From positions 124,001 to 188,000 of the forward strand of contig NZ_JABAIH010000002.1 in NCBI RefSeq assembly GCF_012641395.1: 64,000 nt of DNA, given 5' to 3'. This stretch comes from Rhizobium sp. P32RR-XVIII. GTDB taxonomy: Bacteria; Pseudomonadota; Alphaproteobacteria; Rhizobiales; Rhizobiaceae. The notes under the pieces are model-generated. The model worked only from the letters and a program-made list of their open reading frames with translations, ran no database searches and had not been told where the DNA came from. The translations under genes were made by a program, and so were the position numbers. Below are positions 14,537-23,589 of this stretch, in pieces (within the stretch, counting starts at the first letter, position 1; the number at the start of each line of letters is the position of its first letter).

Positions 14537-15175
14537 ATGGGTGGATTTCATGAGGTGCGCTTTCCGCTGCGGCTTTCGCTTTCGACGAGCGGCGGACCGG
14601 TGCGGCGGACCGATATCGTCAATCTCTCGAACGGCCGGGAAAGCCGCAACAGCCGTTGGCGGGATGCCAGGCGCAGTTACGATGCCGGTTCGGGCATTCG
14701 GTCGATCGGCGACCTCTACGAGGTGCTGGCGTTTTTCGAGGCACGGAGCGGCGAACTTTACGGTTTCAGGTTCCGCGATCCGATCGACTGGAAATCGGGG
14801 CGGCCGGATGAGCCGGTGACGGCGCTCGATCAGGCGATCGGGATTGGAGACGGCACCAACGCGAGTTTCCAGCTGGCCAAGACCTATGGCGATGCGGCGG
14901 CGAGCACCGTGCGGCAGATTGCCAAGCCGGTGGCCGGGACCGTCGTCGTTGCAGTCAACGGGGCGGTGAAGCCGCCTTCGGCCTTCGCCTGCGATGCCGC
15001 GACGGGGATCGTAACGTTTGCGGCCGGACATATTCCGGCAAACGGGGCCAGTGTTACGGCAGGCTTCGAATTCGACGTGCCGGTGCGCTTTGCGACAGGC
15101 CGGATCGACGTGAACCTGACGGCTTTCAACGCCGGGCGCATTCCGGCCATTCCGCTGACGGAGATTTTGCCATGA
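14537..15175 (+). CDS. DUF2460 distal tail protein (GTA g12)
   Basis: 212 residues from ATG 14537 (GAGGCGGGC upstream). GGFHEVRFPLRLSLSTSGGP and RRTDIVNLSNGRESRNSRW start the DUF2460 family, with VLAFFEARSGELYGFRFRDP in the middle and VPVRFATGRIDVNLTAFNAG near the end. It is the distal tail protein that links tube to baseplate in the GTA structure. The last 4 bases overlap the next gene. Confidence 0.9.
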   Translation: MGGFHEVRFPLRLSLSTSGGPVRRTDIVNLSNGRESRNSRWRDARRSYDAGSGIRSIGDLYEVLAFFEARSGELYGFRFRDPIDWKSGRPDEPVTALDQAIGIGDGTNASFQLAKTYGDAAASTVRQIAKPVAGTVVVAVNGAVKPPSAFACDAATGIVTFAAGHIPANGASVTAGFEFDVPVRFATGRIDVNLTAFNAGRIPAIPLTEILP

Positions 15176-16062
15176 GGACGATCGATGCGGCGCTCAAGGC
15201 GCATCTCGATGGCGATGCCACGACCGTTTGCCATGCCTGGCGGGTCACACGACGCGACGGTGCCGTGCTGGGCTTTACCGAGCACGATCGCGATCTCGGC
15301 TTCGACGGAACGGCATTCCTGGCGGCGAGCGGCTTTTCCGCAAGCGCCACCGAGGAAGGTGCTGGCCTGCCCGCGGCAACGAGCGAAGTCGCAGGCGGAT
15401 TTTCGAGCGAGGCGATCAGCGAGGTTGACCTGCAGCGTGGGCTTTATGACGCCGCACGGGTCGAGGTGTTTCTCGTCAACTGGGCGGCACCCGAGCAGCA
15501 TCTGCTCTTGAAAGTGCAAGAGATCGGCGAGGTGACGCGCGACTCAAGCCAGTTCCGGGCGGAGCTCAGGAGTTTTGCGCATCGGCTGAACCAGCCGCAA
15601 GGGCGGCTCTACAGCCGGCGCTGCGACGCGACGCTCGGTGACGGACGCTGCGGGATCGACCTGACGCAGAGTCAATTCGGGAGGGAAGGTTCCGTAGAGT
15701 CAATCGTCGACGCAACGCGGCTTGTGCTCTCCGGAGTCAGCGCCTTTCCGGACGGCTTCTTTCATCATGGCGTTGCGACTTTCCTCGATGGCGTGAATGC
15801 CGGAGAGACGATGGATATCGAGGTGCATTCGGTAGCGGGCGTGAGCGTTGAGCTGACGCTGTGGCTGCCGATGGCGCGGGCGCCCGAAGCGGGCGATCGC
15901 GTGCGCCTGACGGCGGGGTGCGACAAGACGTTTGGCACCTGCCGGGCGAAATTCTCCAACCAGCAAAATTTCCGGGGCTTTCCGCATATGCCGGGCGCCG
16001 ACTTTGCCTATACCTATGCGGACGGCGAAAGCGTCCATGACGGGAGCGCGCTGTTCAAATGA
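15172..16062 (+). CDS. DUF2163 baseplate hub protein (GTA g13)
   Basis: 296 residues. WRVTRRDGAVLGFTEHDRDL and FLAASGFSASATEEGAGLP, then the Cys-rich C-terminal segment (SRRCDATLGDGRCGIDL ... TAGCDKTFGTCRAKFSNQQN) followed by FRGFPHMPGADF, are the DUF2163/BR0599 signature. Four cysteines in two CxxxxxxxC pairs suggest a metal site; in the R. capsulatus GTA this protein is an iron-sulfur hub, which I recall but cannot show here. It overlaps both neighbours by 4 bases. Confidence 0.9.
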   Translation: MRTIDAALKAHLDGDATTVCHAWRVTRRDGAVLGFTEHDRDLGFDGTAFLAASGFSASATEEGAGLPAATSEVAGGFSSEAISEVDLQRGLYDAARVEVFLVNWAAPEQHLLLKVQEIGEVTRDSSQFRAELRSFAHRLNQPQGRLYSRRCDATLGDGRCGIDLTQSQFGREGSVESIVDATRLVLSGVSAFPDGFFHHGVATFLDGVNAGETMDIEVHSVAGVSVELTLWLPMARAPEAGDRVRLTAGCDKTFGTCRAKFSNQQNFRGFPHMPGADFAYTYADGESVHDGSALFK

Positions 16063-16511
16063 CGACGATGAGCGAAAGAGCCCTGGCCGCGGCCGAGGGG
16101 TGGATTGGCACGCCCTACCGGCACCAGGCTTCGGCGAAGGTGATCGGCTGCGATTGCCTTGGATTGATCCGCGGCGTCTGGCGGGAGCTCTATGGCGAAG
16201 AGCCCGAACTGCCGCCGCCCTATGCCCGTGCCTGGGCGGAGCGAAGCGGCAAGGATCGGTTGATGGATGCCGCACTCCGGCATTTCGGCGAGGCTTTGCC
16301 GGCGGACGAAGCGCAGCCGGGCGACCTGCTGCTCTTTCGCTGGCGGCCGGATATGGCGGCGAAGCATGCGGGCATCTTCGCCGGCGAGAAGAGCTTCATC
16401 CATGCCTACGAGCAGGCGGCGGTGATCCGCTCGGCGCTGGTGCCGAGCTGGCGGCGGCGGATTGCGGCGGTGTTCCGGTTCCCGGAGGTTGTACCGCAAC
16501 TTGAAAGATGA
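16059..16511 (+). CDS. NlpC/P60 tail peptidase (GTA g14)
   Basis: 150 residues. Cell-wall peptidase at the tail tip. The catalytic Cys is in KVIGCDCLGLIRGVW (second Cys of CDC), and the catalytic His is in MAAKHAGIFAGEKSFIHAYE. WIGTPYRHQASA is the usual N-terminal block and QPGDLLLFRW precedes the His. Length is normal. It would locally cut peptidoglycan during DNA delivery. Confidence 0.92.
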   Translation: MTTMSERALAAAEGWIGTPYRHQASAKVIGCDCLGLIRGVWRELYGEEPELPPPYARAWAERSGKDRLMDAALRHFGEALPADEAQPGDLLLFRWRPDMAAKHAGIFAGEKSFIHAYEQAAVIRSALVPSWRRRIAAVFRFPEVVPQLER

Positions 16512-16537
16512 CCTGCTTGCGAGTATGTTTCAGGAGT

Positions 16538-16565
16538 GGTGAGCGGGGAGGCAACCCCGCCCACC
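16538..16565. terminator. Strong GC hairpin between convergent genes
   Basis: GGTG-A-GCGGGG pairs with CCCCGC-C-CACC across a 6-base loop. It lies between the end of g14 and the end of the minus-strand small ORF at 16572. No T run follows in either direction, so it may be a transcript-stabilising or Rho-associated structure. Confidence 0.45.
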
Positions 16566-16571
16566 GTTTGC

Positions 16572-16661
16572 TTAGCTTAGGAATCTGACCCGGATGGCTA
16601 TGGACCAGCCCGTCCGGGTTTTCCTTGCACTAAGCGTGATACTTAGTGGCAAGAACCACAT
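16572..16661 (-). CDS. 29-residue basic hydrophobic peptide with strong ribosome site
   Basis: MWFLPLSITLSARKTRTGW then SIAIRVRFLS. GGAGG lies exactly 7 bases before the ATG (16661), a near-perfect Shine-Dalgarno, which is unlikely by chance. The peptide is a hydrophobic start with five Arg and one Lys. The DNA also has CACTAAG...CTTAGTG (about 16629-16649) and CCCGGATGG...CCGTCCGGG hairpins inside. It is antisense in the gap between g14 and g15. I have an impression that similar small peptides recur in rhizobia, but cannot name a family. A type I toxin, leader peptide or small membrane peptide are possibilities. Confidence 0.5.
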   Translation of the reverse strand: MWFLPLSITLSARKTRTGWSIAIRVRFLS

Positions 16662-16847
16662 CGCATCACCTCCTTGATCGAGAGCAAGGCCTTTGCCGAG
16701 GCTGGAGAGGCCCATCCTCTCCAGCGCGCCGGCTGGTCTCGGCGCTTGCTGCTTCTGCTCCCGATCGCTGTACCTTAACACAATCATTGCGCGAATAATC
16801 AAACGCCATCCTCGCGGATGTGCGATGTTTTCGTGCGCGAGGTTTCG

Positions 16848-19800
16848 ATGGCTACACTTCTTCTTCAGGCGGCCGGGGCAGCGCTGGGCAGCGTTTTCGG
16901 GCCGGTGGGCGCGATCATCGGCAGGGCGGCGGGGGCGCTGGCGGGCAATGCAGTCGATCGGGCGCTGATCGGCGGCGGGACGACAGTGCGCGGGTCGCGG
17001 CTTTCGACCGCGCGGATCCCCGGCGCCGACGAGGGAACGGCGATCAACCGCGTCTACGGCGCGGCTAGGATCGGCGGGACGATGATTTGGGCGACGCGCT
17101 TCGAGGAGGAGGTGACGAGCGAGCGGACAGGCGGAAAGTCGTCCTCGGGGCCGCGGGTGGAGACCTTCCGCTATTTCGCCAATTTTGCCGTCGGGCTTTG
17201 CGAGGGACCGGTTGCGAGCGTCCGGAGGGTGTGGGTGGATGGCAAGGAGCTTGACCTGACGAAGGTCGAGATGCGGTTCTATCCCGGCGATGGCGAGCAA
17301 TTGCCGGATCCGCTGATCGAGGCGAAGCAAGGTGCGGGCATCGCGCCTGCCTATCGGGGGCTGGCCTATGTCGTTTTCGAACGTCTGCCGCTCGACAATT
17401 ATGGCAACCGCATTCCGCTGATGCAGTTCGAAGTGGTGCGGCCGATCGGAAGGCTGGAAGAGCAGGTCAGGGCGATCTGCATCACGCCGGGCGCAACCGA
17501 GCATGGCTATCGGACGGTGGCGGTTTCGGAGAAGACCGGTGCGGGCAGTGCGCGTGTGATCAACCGCAATATCCTGCAGGGGCCGACGGACTGGGTGGTC
17601 TCGGTCGACGAACTGATGGCGGTCTGCCCCAATGTCGAGGGGGTGGCGCTGGTGGTGTCGTGGTTCGGAACCGATCTCAGGGCAGGGAACTGCCGGATCG
17701 TCCCGGGCGTCGAAGTGCGCTCCAGGAACAACGAAAGCAGCCCCTGGTCGGTGTCGGGTGTCTCGCGCGCCGAAGCCTATCTCGTGAGCCGGCTAGATGG
17801 CGGGCCGGCTTATGGCGGGACGCCGGACGACGCGAGCGTGGTTTCGGCGATTGCCGACCTGAAGGCGCGGGGATTGAAGGTCTTCCTCTATCCCTTCGTG
17901 ATGATGGACATCGGCGAGGGGAGTTCGCTGCCCGATCCCTATGGCGGTACGGGCCAGGCGGCCTATCCCTGGCGCGGGCGCCTGACCTGCGATCCGGCGA
18001 TCGGGCAGAGCGGCGCAGCGGACAAAACAGCAGTGGCACGCGGCCAGATAGAGGCATTCTGCGGTTCGGCGCAGGCTGGGCATTTCAGCGTCTCCGGGCA
18101 GCGCGTGACCTATGGCGGTGAGGAAAGCTACCGGCGGTTCATTTTGCACTATGCGCAGCTCGCCAAGGCGGCGGGTGGCGTCGAGGGCTTCATCATCGGC
18201 TCGGAGATGCGTGGGCTGACCCAGGTGCGCGACGAAACAGGCGCGTTTCCCTTTGTGAATGCGCTTTCGGCACTGGCCTTTGATGTGAAGGCGCTCCTGC
18301 CTTCGACGAAGCTCACCTATGCGGCCGATTGGAGCGAGTATTTTGGGTACCACCCGCAGGATGGTAGCGGGGATGTCTACTTCAATCTCGATCCGCTCTG
18401 GGCCGCGGATGCAATCGACGCCATCGGCATCGACAACTACATGCCTCTTTCTGATTGGCGGGACGATGATCTTGCGCAAGCCAATCCTGACGGGATGCGG
18501 ACCGCCGATGACCCTGCCGGTTTGATGGCCGGGATCGAAAGCGGCGAGGATTTCGATTGGTATTACGCGAGCGAGGCGGCTCGCAAGGCGAGGGTCCGTT
18601 CGCCGATCAGCGACGGGCTTGCGGGCAAGCCTTGGGTGTTCCGCTACAAGGATATCGAGGGCTGGTGGGCGAACCGGCATTACGAGCGCGTCGGTGGTGT
18701 GGAGAAGGCGAGCCCGACCGCCTGGCTGGCACGAAGCAAGCCGGTCTGGTTCACGGAGCTCGGATGCGGCGCGGTGGACAAGGGCGGCAATCAGCCCAAT
18801 GTCTTTGCCGATCCGAAATCCGCAGAAAGTGCAGCACCCTACTTCTCCAACCGGATGCGCTCCGATGCGATGCAGCGGCGGTTCCTGGAGGCGCATCACG
18901 ACTGGTGGAGCGGCAGCGGCGCGCCGGACAGCATGGTCGATCCCGGACATCTGTTTCTCTGGTCCTGGGATGCAAGGCCCTATCCGGCATTTCCGCAGAA
19001 TGCCGCAACCTGGACCGATGGGCCGAATTGGCGAACGGGGCACTGGCTGAACGGGCGTCTGGGGAGCGGCACGCTTGCGGATGTGATCGCGACGGTCCTT
19101 CGCGATCATGTCTTCGAGGATTTCGACGTTTCGGAAGTCTCCGGCGATCTGACGGGCTATGTGCAGGGCGATCTGACGTCGGCGCGAAACCTCATCGAGC
19201 CGCTGCTGGAAACGTTCCAGATAGATGCCTTAGAAGATGGCGGGTTGCTTCGCTTTCGCTCCCGGGGGAAAGCAAGCCTTCCAGCGATGGCGGCGCCGGT
19301 GCTTGCCGATCTCGAGGAGCGCCCGCTGTGGCAGGAGACCCGCGGCCACGATAGCGACTTTGCCGCCGAAGCGGTGGTGACCTTCTACAATCCGGACCTT
19401 GACTACGAGCAGGCCGGCGTGCGGTCGCACCGAACGCAATCGGCGACCAACAGGGTATTGAAGAGCGATCTTCCGGCAGTGGTCGCCGAGCAGACGGCAT
19501 TGGCTGCGGCCGAGGGGCTGCTGCGTGACAACCGTATCGGGCGCCGCTCCATTCGCTTCGCGCTGCCGCCACACGATCTGCGGTTTCAGCCGGGCGATGT
19601 GGTGACGTTGCCGGATGGGCCGCAAGGCCGTTTCCTCATCTCGCGTATCGAGGATGGCGAGGTCCGGGAGGTCGAAGCGCGCGAGTTTTCACCGTCTGCA
19701 GGCAGCGCACCGGCAGAAGAGATGGGCGGCAAGCAGAATGGCGGGCAGCCGTCGAGCCTTTTCGCGCCGGTCGTTCACCTGATGGACCTGCCGCGCTTCG

Positions 19801-20687
19801 AGAGCGGCGAGGCGGCGAGCTTCGCACGGGGGGCGGTTTTTGCGCGGCCGTGGCGCACTATCGGGCTGTCCTCTTCGGTGAGCGAAGAGGGTTATCGCGG
19901 CCGGGCGCTGATCGAGAGGCCGGCGAAGGTTGGGACGCTCGCCGGGCCGCTTTCGGCGGGCGTGCGCGGGCGGTTCGACTGGTCGAAGACGGTCGAGGTC
20001 GATCTCGCGTCCGGCGAACTGTCTTCGGCATCGGCGGTCTCCGTTCTGAACGGCGGGAACCTGATCGCTGTGCTGTCCGGCAATGGCGCCTGGGAGGTTC
20101 TGGCATTTCAGCAGGCAGAGGAGATCTCGGCGGGACGCTGGCGGCTTGGAGGCTTGCTTCGCGCTCTGGCAGGAACCGACGATGCGATGGATGCCGGGGC
20201 GGAGGACGGCGCGGCGGTGGTCGTGCTTGATAGCGCGGTGGTACCGCTTTCGCTCGGCAGCGAGGAGATCGGGCTGCGGCTGAACTGGATCGCCGAAGCG
20301 GCGGGGACCCCGGGCAAGGCAGGGCCGTTCCCCTTCGAGGGCGGTATGCGGGCGGAGACGCCCCTGTCACCCGTCCATGTCCGCGCGCGTCGTGATGGCG
20401 CCGGGGCGGCCGTTTTTTCCTGGGTGAGACGGGGACGAATCGATGCCGATAACTGGATGGCAGCCGACATCCCGCTCGACGAGCCGTTCGAGCGCTATCG
20501 CGTGGAAATGCTGAGCGGAGACGTGGTGAAGCGGCAGGCCGATGTCACCGCGGCCACCTGGACTTACCTACAGGCGGATGAACTTGCCGATTTCGGCAGC
20601 CTGCAGACGGCATTGACGATACGCGTCCGGCAGATGGGACAGCGGATGCCGCTGGGCCTGCCGGCCATGGCGACGGTTGATTTCTGA
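16848..20687 (+). CDS. GTA host-specificity/tail tip megaprotein (g15)
   Basis: 1279 residues from ATG 16848 (GAGG upstream); the frame is open to 16818. The N-terminal Gly/Ala-rich segment (LLQAAGAALGSVFGPVGAII) is typical of GTA gp15. Residues about 330-640 form the GTA TIM-barrel-like domain (DLKARGLKVFLYPFVMMDIG, SKTKLTYAADWSEYFGYHP-like, AIDAIGIDNYMPLSDWRDDD), which resembles glycoside hydrolases. The phage-tail joint domain follows (LWQETRGHDSDFAAEAVVTF), then a beta-rich C-terminus (VEMLSGDVVKRQADVTA). It forms the tip fibre that contacts the recipient cell. Confidence 0.93.
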   Translation: MATLLLQAAGAALGSVFGPVGAIIGRAAGALAGNAVDRALIGGGTTVRGSRLSTARIPGADEGTAINRVYGAARIGGTMIWATRFEEEVTSERTGGKSSSGPRVETFRYFANFAVGLCEGPVASVRRVWVDGKELDLTKVEMRFYPGDGEQLPDPLIEAKQGAGIAPAYRGLAYVVFERLPLDNYGNRIPLMQFEVVRPIGRLEEQVRAICITPGATEHGYRTVAVSEKTGAGSARVINRNILQGPTDWVVSVDELMAVCPNVEGVALVVSWFGTDLRAGNCRIVPGVEVRSRNNESSPWSVSGVSRAEAYLVSRLDGGPAYGGTPDDASVVSAIADLKARGLKVFLYPFVMMDIGEGSSLPDPYGGTGQAAYPWRGRLTCDPAIGQSGAADKTAVARGQIEAFCGSAQAGHFSVSGQRVTYGGEESYRRFILHYAQLAKAAGGVEGFIIGSEMRGLTQVRDETGAFPFVNALSALAFDVKALLPSTKLTYAADWSEYFGYHPQDGSGDVYFNLDPLWAADAIDAIGIDNYMPLSDWRDDDLAQANPDGMRTADDPAGLMAGIESGEDFDWYYASEAARKARVRSPISDGLAGKPWVFRYKDIEGWWANRHYERVGGVEKASPTAWLARSKPVWFTELGCGAVDKGGNQPNVFADPKSAESAAPYFSNRMRSDAMQRRFLEAHHDWWSGSGAPDSMVDPGHLFLWSWDARPYPAFPQNAATWTDGPNWRTGHWLNGRLGSGTLADVIATVLRDHVFEDFDVSEVSGDLTGYVQGDLTSARNLIEPLLETFQIDALEDGGLLRFRSRGKASLPAMAAPVLADLEERPLWQETRGHDSDFAAEAVVTFYNPDLDYEQAGVRSHRTQSATNRVLKSDLPAVVAEQTALAAAEGLLRDNRIGRRSIRFALPPHDLRFQPGDVVTLPDGPQGRFLISRIEDGEVREVEAREFSPSAGSAPAEEMGGKQNGGQPSSLFAPVVHLMDLPRFESGEAASFARGAVFARPWRTIGLSSSVSEEGYRGRALIERPAKVGTLAGPLSAGVRGRFDWSKTVEVDLASGELSSASAVSVLNGGNLIAVLSGNGAWEVLAFQQAEEISAGRWRLGGLLRALAGTDDAMDAGAEDGAAVVVLDSAVVPLSLGSEEIGLRLNWIAEAAGTPGKAGPFPFEGGMRAETPLSPVHVRARRDGAGAAVFSWVRRGRIDADNWMAADIPLDEPFERYRVEMLSGDVVKRQADVTAATWTYLQADELADFGSLQTALTIRVRQMGQRMPLGLPAMATVDF

Positions 20688-20709
20688 TTTTCAACGCAAG
20701 GAGCTAGCG

Positions 20710-20928
20710 ATGGATGATTTGAAGCATTGGTATCATTCGAAGACGATCTGGGGTGCGCTGATTTCCGTTGGTGCCTCCATGCTGCATGCGACGGGTTTCG
20801 AGGTTACAGCCGGCGATCAGGGGCAGATCGTCGATTCAATCGTGAGCATAGCCGGAGCGGTGGGCGGCCTGCTGGCGGTCTACGGCCGACTGACGGCCAC
20901 CTCGGCGATTCGACAGCCTGCCGGCTGA
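20710..20928 (+). CDS. Holin-like small membrane protein
   Basis: 72 residues from ATG 20710, with AAGGAG 6 bases upstream. WYHSKTIWGALISVGASMLH and DQGQIVDSIVSIAGAVGGLL, then AVYGRLTAT, match phage holin-like proteins (a short polar start, two membrane segments, a basic end). It comes directly after the tip gene and closes the GTA-like cluster. It would make the membrane lesion that lets the lysozyme-like enzyme at 5608 reach the wall. A non-lytic membrane role cannot be excluded. Confidence 0.7.
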   Translation: MDDLKHWYHSKTIWGALISVGASMLHATGFEVTAGDQGQIVDSIVSIAGAVGGLLAVYGRLTATSAIRQPAG

Positions 20929-20939
20929 CACATTTCATC

Positions 20940-20974
20940 GCGGAAAGTGCATCTGCCGCTTTCCGCCTTTATCT
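20940..20974 (+). terminator. Terminator-like hairpin at end of GTA cluster
   Basis: GCGGAAAG (20940-20947) and CTTTCCGC (20959-20966) with an 11-base loop, then CTTTATCTCG and TTTT. It is placed 12 bases after the last cluster gene and before feuN. Confidence 0.55.
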
Positions 20975-21092
20975 CGTTTTGGATGTGAATGCGCAGGAAT
21001 ATACGCCTTAAGATTGCAGTAACTCCCCGGAACTGGGGCATTCATTTGCCATTCAGGTCATCTGAGTACATAGTCGGGACCAGGTTGGATCT

Positions 21093-21356
21093 ATGTTGGA
21101 AGCACTGCACATGGCCTCTTTGAGCGTCGTAGCTTTAGCCGCCGGGCTGGCGGTATCGGCGCCCTCACCGGATTTTTCACGCAGCATCGTCGTGCGCGTA
21201 GCAGGCGATTGCAGCGCAGCGGCTGAACAGGTTGTAGAACAGACCGGCGGGCAGCTTCTTTCCGTACAGCCGTCCGGCAACACGTGCATCATCACCGTTC
21301 TCGTGCAGGGCAACGGGCAGCGTCCACGCAAGGTAACCGTAAGGGTTCCGATGTAG
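21093..21356 (+). CDS. feuN: FeuN-like small periplasmic regulator
   Basis: 87 residues: a signal peptide (MASLSVVALAAGLAVSAPSP from residue 7), then a compact domain with two Cys (GDCSAAAEQVVEQTGGQLL and GNTCIITVLVQGNGQRPRK). It lies 51 bases before feuP. In Sinorhizobium meliloti the small periplasmic protein FeuN is encoded directly upstream of feuPQ and restrains the sensor FeuQ; size, signal peptide and position fit. I rely on context and topology more than on remembered sequence. ATG 21111 is an alternative start. Confidence 0.7.
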   Translation: MLEALHMASLSVVALAAGLAVSAPSPDFSRSIVVRVAGDCSAAAEQVVEQTGGQLLSVQPSGNTCIITVLVQGNGQRPRKVTVRVPM

Positions 21357-21407
21357 GCGGAATTGGCCTATGTAACACCAGTGATACATTCGAGGTGAAG
21401 CGGACCG

Positions 21408-22079
21408 ATGCGCATTCTTGTAGTCGAAGACGACGTCAATCTGAACCGGCAACTCACTGACACGCTGAAGGAAGCGGGTTACGTCGTCGATCAGGCATTC
21501 GATGGCGAGGAAGGTCATTTCCTCGGCGATACCGAACCTTACGACGCGATCATCCTCGACATCGGTCTGCCGGAGATGGACGGCGTTACCGTGCTCGAGA
21601 AGTGGCGCGGGGCCGGTCGCGGCATGCCGGTGCTGATCCTCACCGCCCGCGACCGCTGGAGCGACAAGGTCGCCGGCATCGACGCCGGTGCCGACGATTA
21701 TGTGACCAAGCCCTTCCACGTCGAGGAAGTACTGGCGCGCATTCGCGCGCTGATCCGCCGTGCGGCCGGGCATTCCTCCTCGGAGATCATCTGCGGCCCG
21801 GTACGGCTGGACACCAAGACTTCCAAGGCGATAGTCAACGGCGTAACGCTGAAGCTCACATCGCACGAATACCGTCTGCTTGCTTATCTCATGCATCACA
21901 TGGGCGAGGTGGTTTCCCGCTCCGAGCTTGTCGAGCATATGTACGACCAGGATTTCGATCGCGATTCCAATACGATCGAGGTGTTCGTCGGCCGGCTGCG
22001 CAAGAAGATGGGCGTGGACCTGATCGAAACGGTGCGCGGTCTCGGTTACCGCATCCAACCGCCGAACAATGCGAATTAA
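21408..22079 (+). CDS. feuP: OmpR-family response regulator FeuP
   Basis: 223 residues. Receiver domain MRILVVEDDVNLNRQLTDTL with phospho-Asp about 51 in AIILDIGLPEMDG, Thr in LILTARDRWSDK and Lys in DDYVTKPFH. The C-terminal winged helix is TLKLTSHEYRLLAYLMHHMG and DSNTIEVFVGRLRKKMGVDL. In rhizobia FeuP activates genes for osmoadaptation and cyclic glucan export (ndvA). It overlaps feuQ by 11 bases, so the pair is translationally coupled. Confidence 0.88.
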   Translation: MRILVVEDDVNLNRQLTDTLKEAGYVVDQAFDGEEGHFLGDTEPYDAIILDIGLPEMDGVTVLEKWRGAGRGMPVLILTARDRWSDKVAGIDAGADDYVTKPFHVEEVLARIRALIRRAAGHSSSEIICGPVRLDTKTSKAIVNGVTLKLTSHEYRLLAYLMHHMGEVVSRSELVEHMYDQDFDRDSNTIEVFVGRLRKKMGVDLIETVRGLGYRIQPPNNAN

Positions 22080-23472
22080 ATCGCTCACCGCACGCGTCCT
22101 GCTTCTGACGACCGTCTGGTCGACCGTGGCGCTCGTGGTGATCGGCCTGGTGATTTCGACGCTTTATCGCCGCAGTGCGGAGCGGGGCTTTCAGGATCTG
22201 CTGCGAGCGCAGCTTTACAACGTCATCAACTCCGTGACGATCGGCGATCAGGGTGCGTTGAGCGGCAGTCCCCAATTGGGGGACCTGCGTTTCGCCCAGC
22301 CTCGGACCGGCTGGTACTGGGTGGTTGAGCCGCTTGGAACCTATACGACAGCGCCGCTGGTTTCGCCTTCGCTGGGGTCGGCAACGATCCCGGTTCCTTC
22401 GGTGGTGGAAGCGCCCTTCGACAAGAACTACGAGCGCTATTATCAGGTGACGGACTCGTCCGGCAACCGGGTGCAGGTGGCGGAAACCGAGGTGGTCCTC
22501 GATACCGACGGACGTGCGGCGCGTTTTCGGGTGACAGGCAATGTCGATGTCGTGGAGAGCGATGTCAGCACTTTCTCCCACAGTCTCTATCTGGCGCTCG
22601 CCGGCTTTGGGGTTGGCAGTCTGATCGTCAATGCACTCGCCATTCTTTACGGTCTGAAGCCGCTCGACAAGGCACGCGCCGCACTCGAGCGAATCCGTGC
22701 GGGCGAGAGCGAGCTACTGAAGGGCGATTTCCCGCGGGAGATCCTGCCGCTTGCGAACGAAGTGAATGCGCTGATCGACAGCAACCGGCGCATTGTCGAG
22801 CGCGCCCGTATGCAGGTGGGCAATCTGGCGCATTCCCTGAAGACGCCGATTGCGGTTCTGCTCAACGAAGCGAGGGTTCTGGAGCGCTCGCACGGGGACC
22901 TGGTCCGCAACCAGGCGGAGGTGATGCAGGGGCAGGTTCAATCCTATCTCAACCGGGCCCGCATCGCCGCACAGCGCGAATCCGTGCTGGCGCGCACCGA
23001 TGCCGAGCCTGCCCTGGAGCGGCTGGTGCGGGTGATGCGGCGGCTGAACGTCGACAAGGAATTCGAGTTCACCGTAGCGCCGCAGAACCTTGCGGTCGCC
23101 ATGGAGCAACAGGATCTGGAGGAGACTGTCGGCAACCTCCTGGAAAATGCCTCGCGCTTTGCCACGACCAAGGTGCGGCTCAGCGCGACCGAAGCGGCCG
23201 ACGATGTGAAGGGCGCCGAAGGGAGTTCGCGGCGGCATTGGGTGGAGCTTGTCGTCGAGGACGATGGGCCTGGGCTGGAGCCGGATCAGATCCGCGAAGC
23301 GCTGAAACGCGGGCGGCGACTGGACGAAAGCAAGCCGGGAACGGGCCTCGGCCTTTCGATCGTCACGGAGATTTCCAATGAGTATCAGGGCCGGCTCGAA
23401 CTCTCCCGCGGAGAGTGGGGCGGCCTGAAGGCGCGGCTTATTCTGCCCGGCGTCACAAAGGATGTTGCATGA
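22069..23472 (+). CDS. feuQ: Sensor histidine kinase FeuQ
   Basis: 467 residues. Membrane segments at about 10-32 and 165-190 enclose a periplasmic sensor domain, where FeuN would act. The HisKA site is VGNLAHSLKTPIAVLLNEA (phospho-His), the N box LLENASRFA, G1 VEDDGPGLEP and G2 GTGLGLSIVTEI. The AHSLKTP form and gene order match the FeuQ/PhoQ-like group. It phosphorylates and dephosphorylates FeuP. Confidence 0.87.
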   Translation: MRIKSLTARVLLLTTVWSTVALVVIGLVISTLYRRSAERGFQDLLRAQLYNVINSVTIGDQGALSGSPQLGDLRFAQPRTGWYWVVEPLGTYTTAPLVSPSLGSATIPVPSVVEAPFDKNYERYYQVTDSSGNRVQVAETEVVLDTDGRAARFRVTGNVDVVESDVSTFSHSLYLALAGFGVGSLIVNALAILYGLKPLDKARAALERIRAGESELLKGDFPREILPLANEVNALIDSNRRIVERARMQVGNLAHSLKTPIAVLLNEARVLERSHGDLVRNQAEVMQGQVQSYLNRARIAAQRESVLARTDAEPALERLVRVMRRLNVDKEFEFTVAPQNLAVAMEQQDLEETVGNLLENASRFATTKVRLSATEAADDVKGAEGSSRRHWVELVVEDDGPGLEPDQIREALKRGRRLDESKPGTGLGLSIVTEISNEYQGRLELSRGEWGGLKARLILPGVTKDVA

Positions 23473-23589
23473 GCAATTGCTTGATGCCACAAAGACATAG
23501 GCAGTTGCATAGCATGCTTTGCCTTAATCCCGACAAGGCGCGATGCGCTTCTGGCGGCATTGATTCCAATCTACTGCTGGTTTGACCGA

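Noticed and set aside
17793..19109. 438-codon minus-strand frame inside g15
   Set aside because: Shadow of the strongly supported plus-strand tail tip gene.
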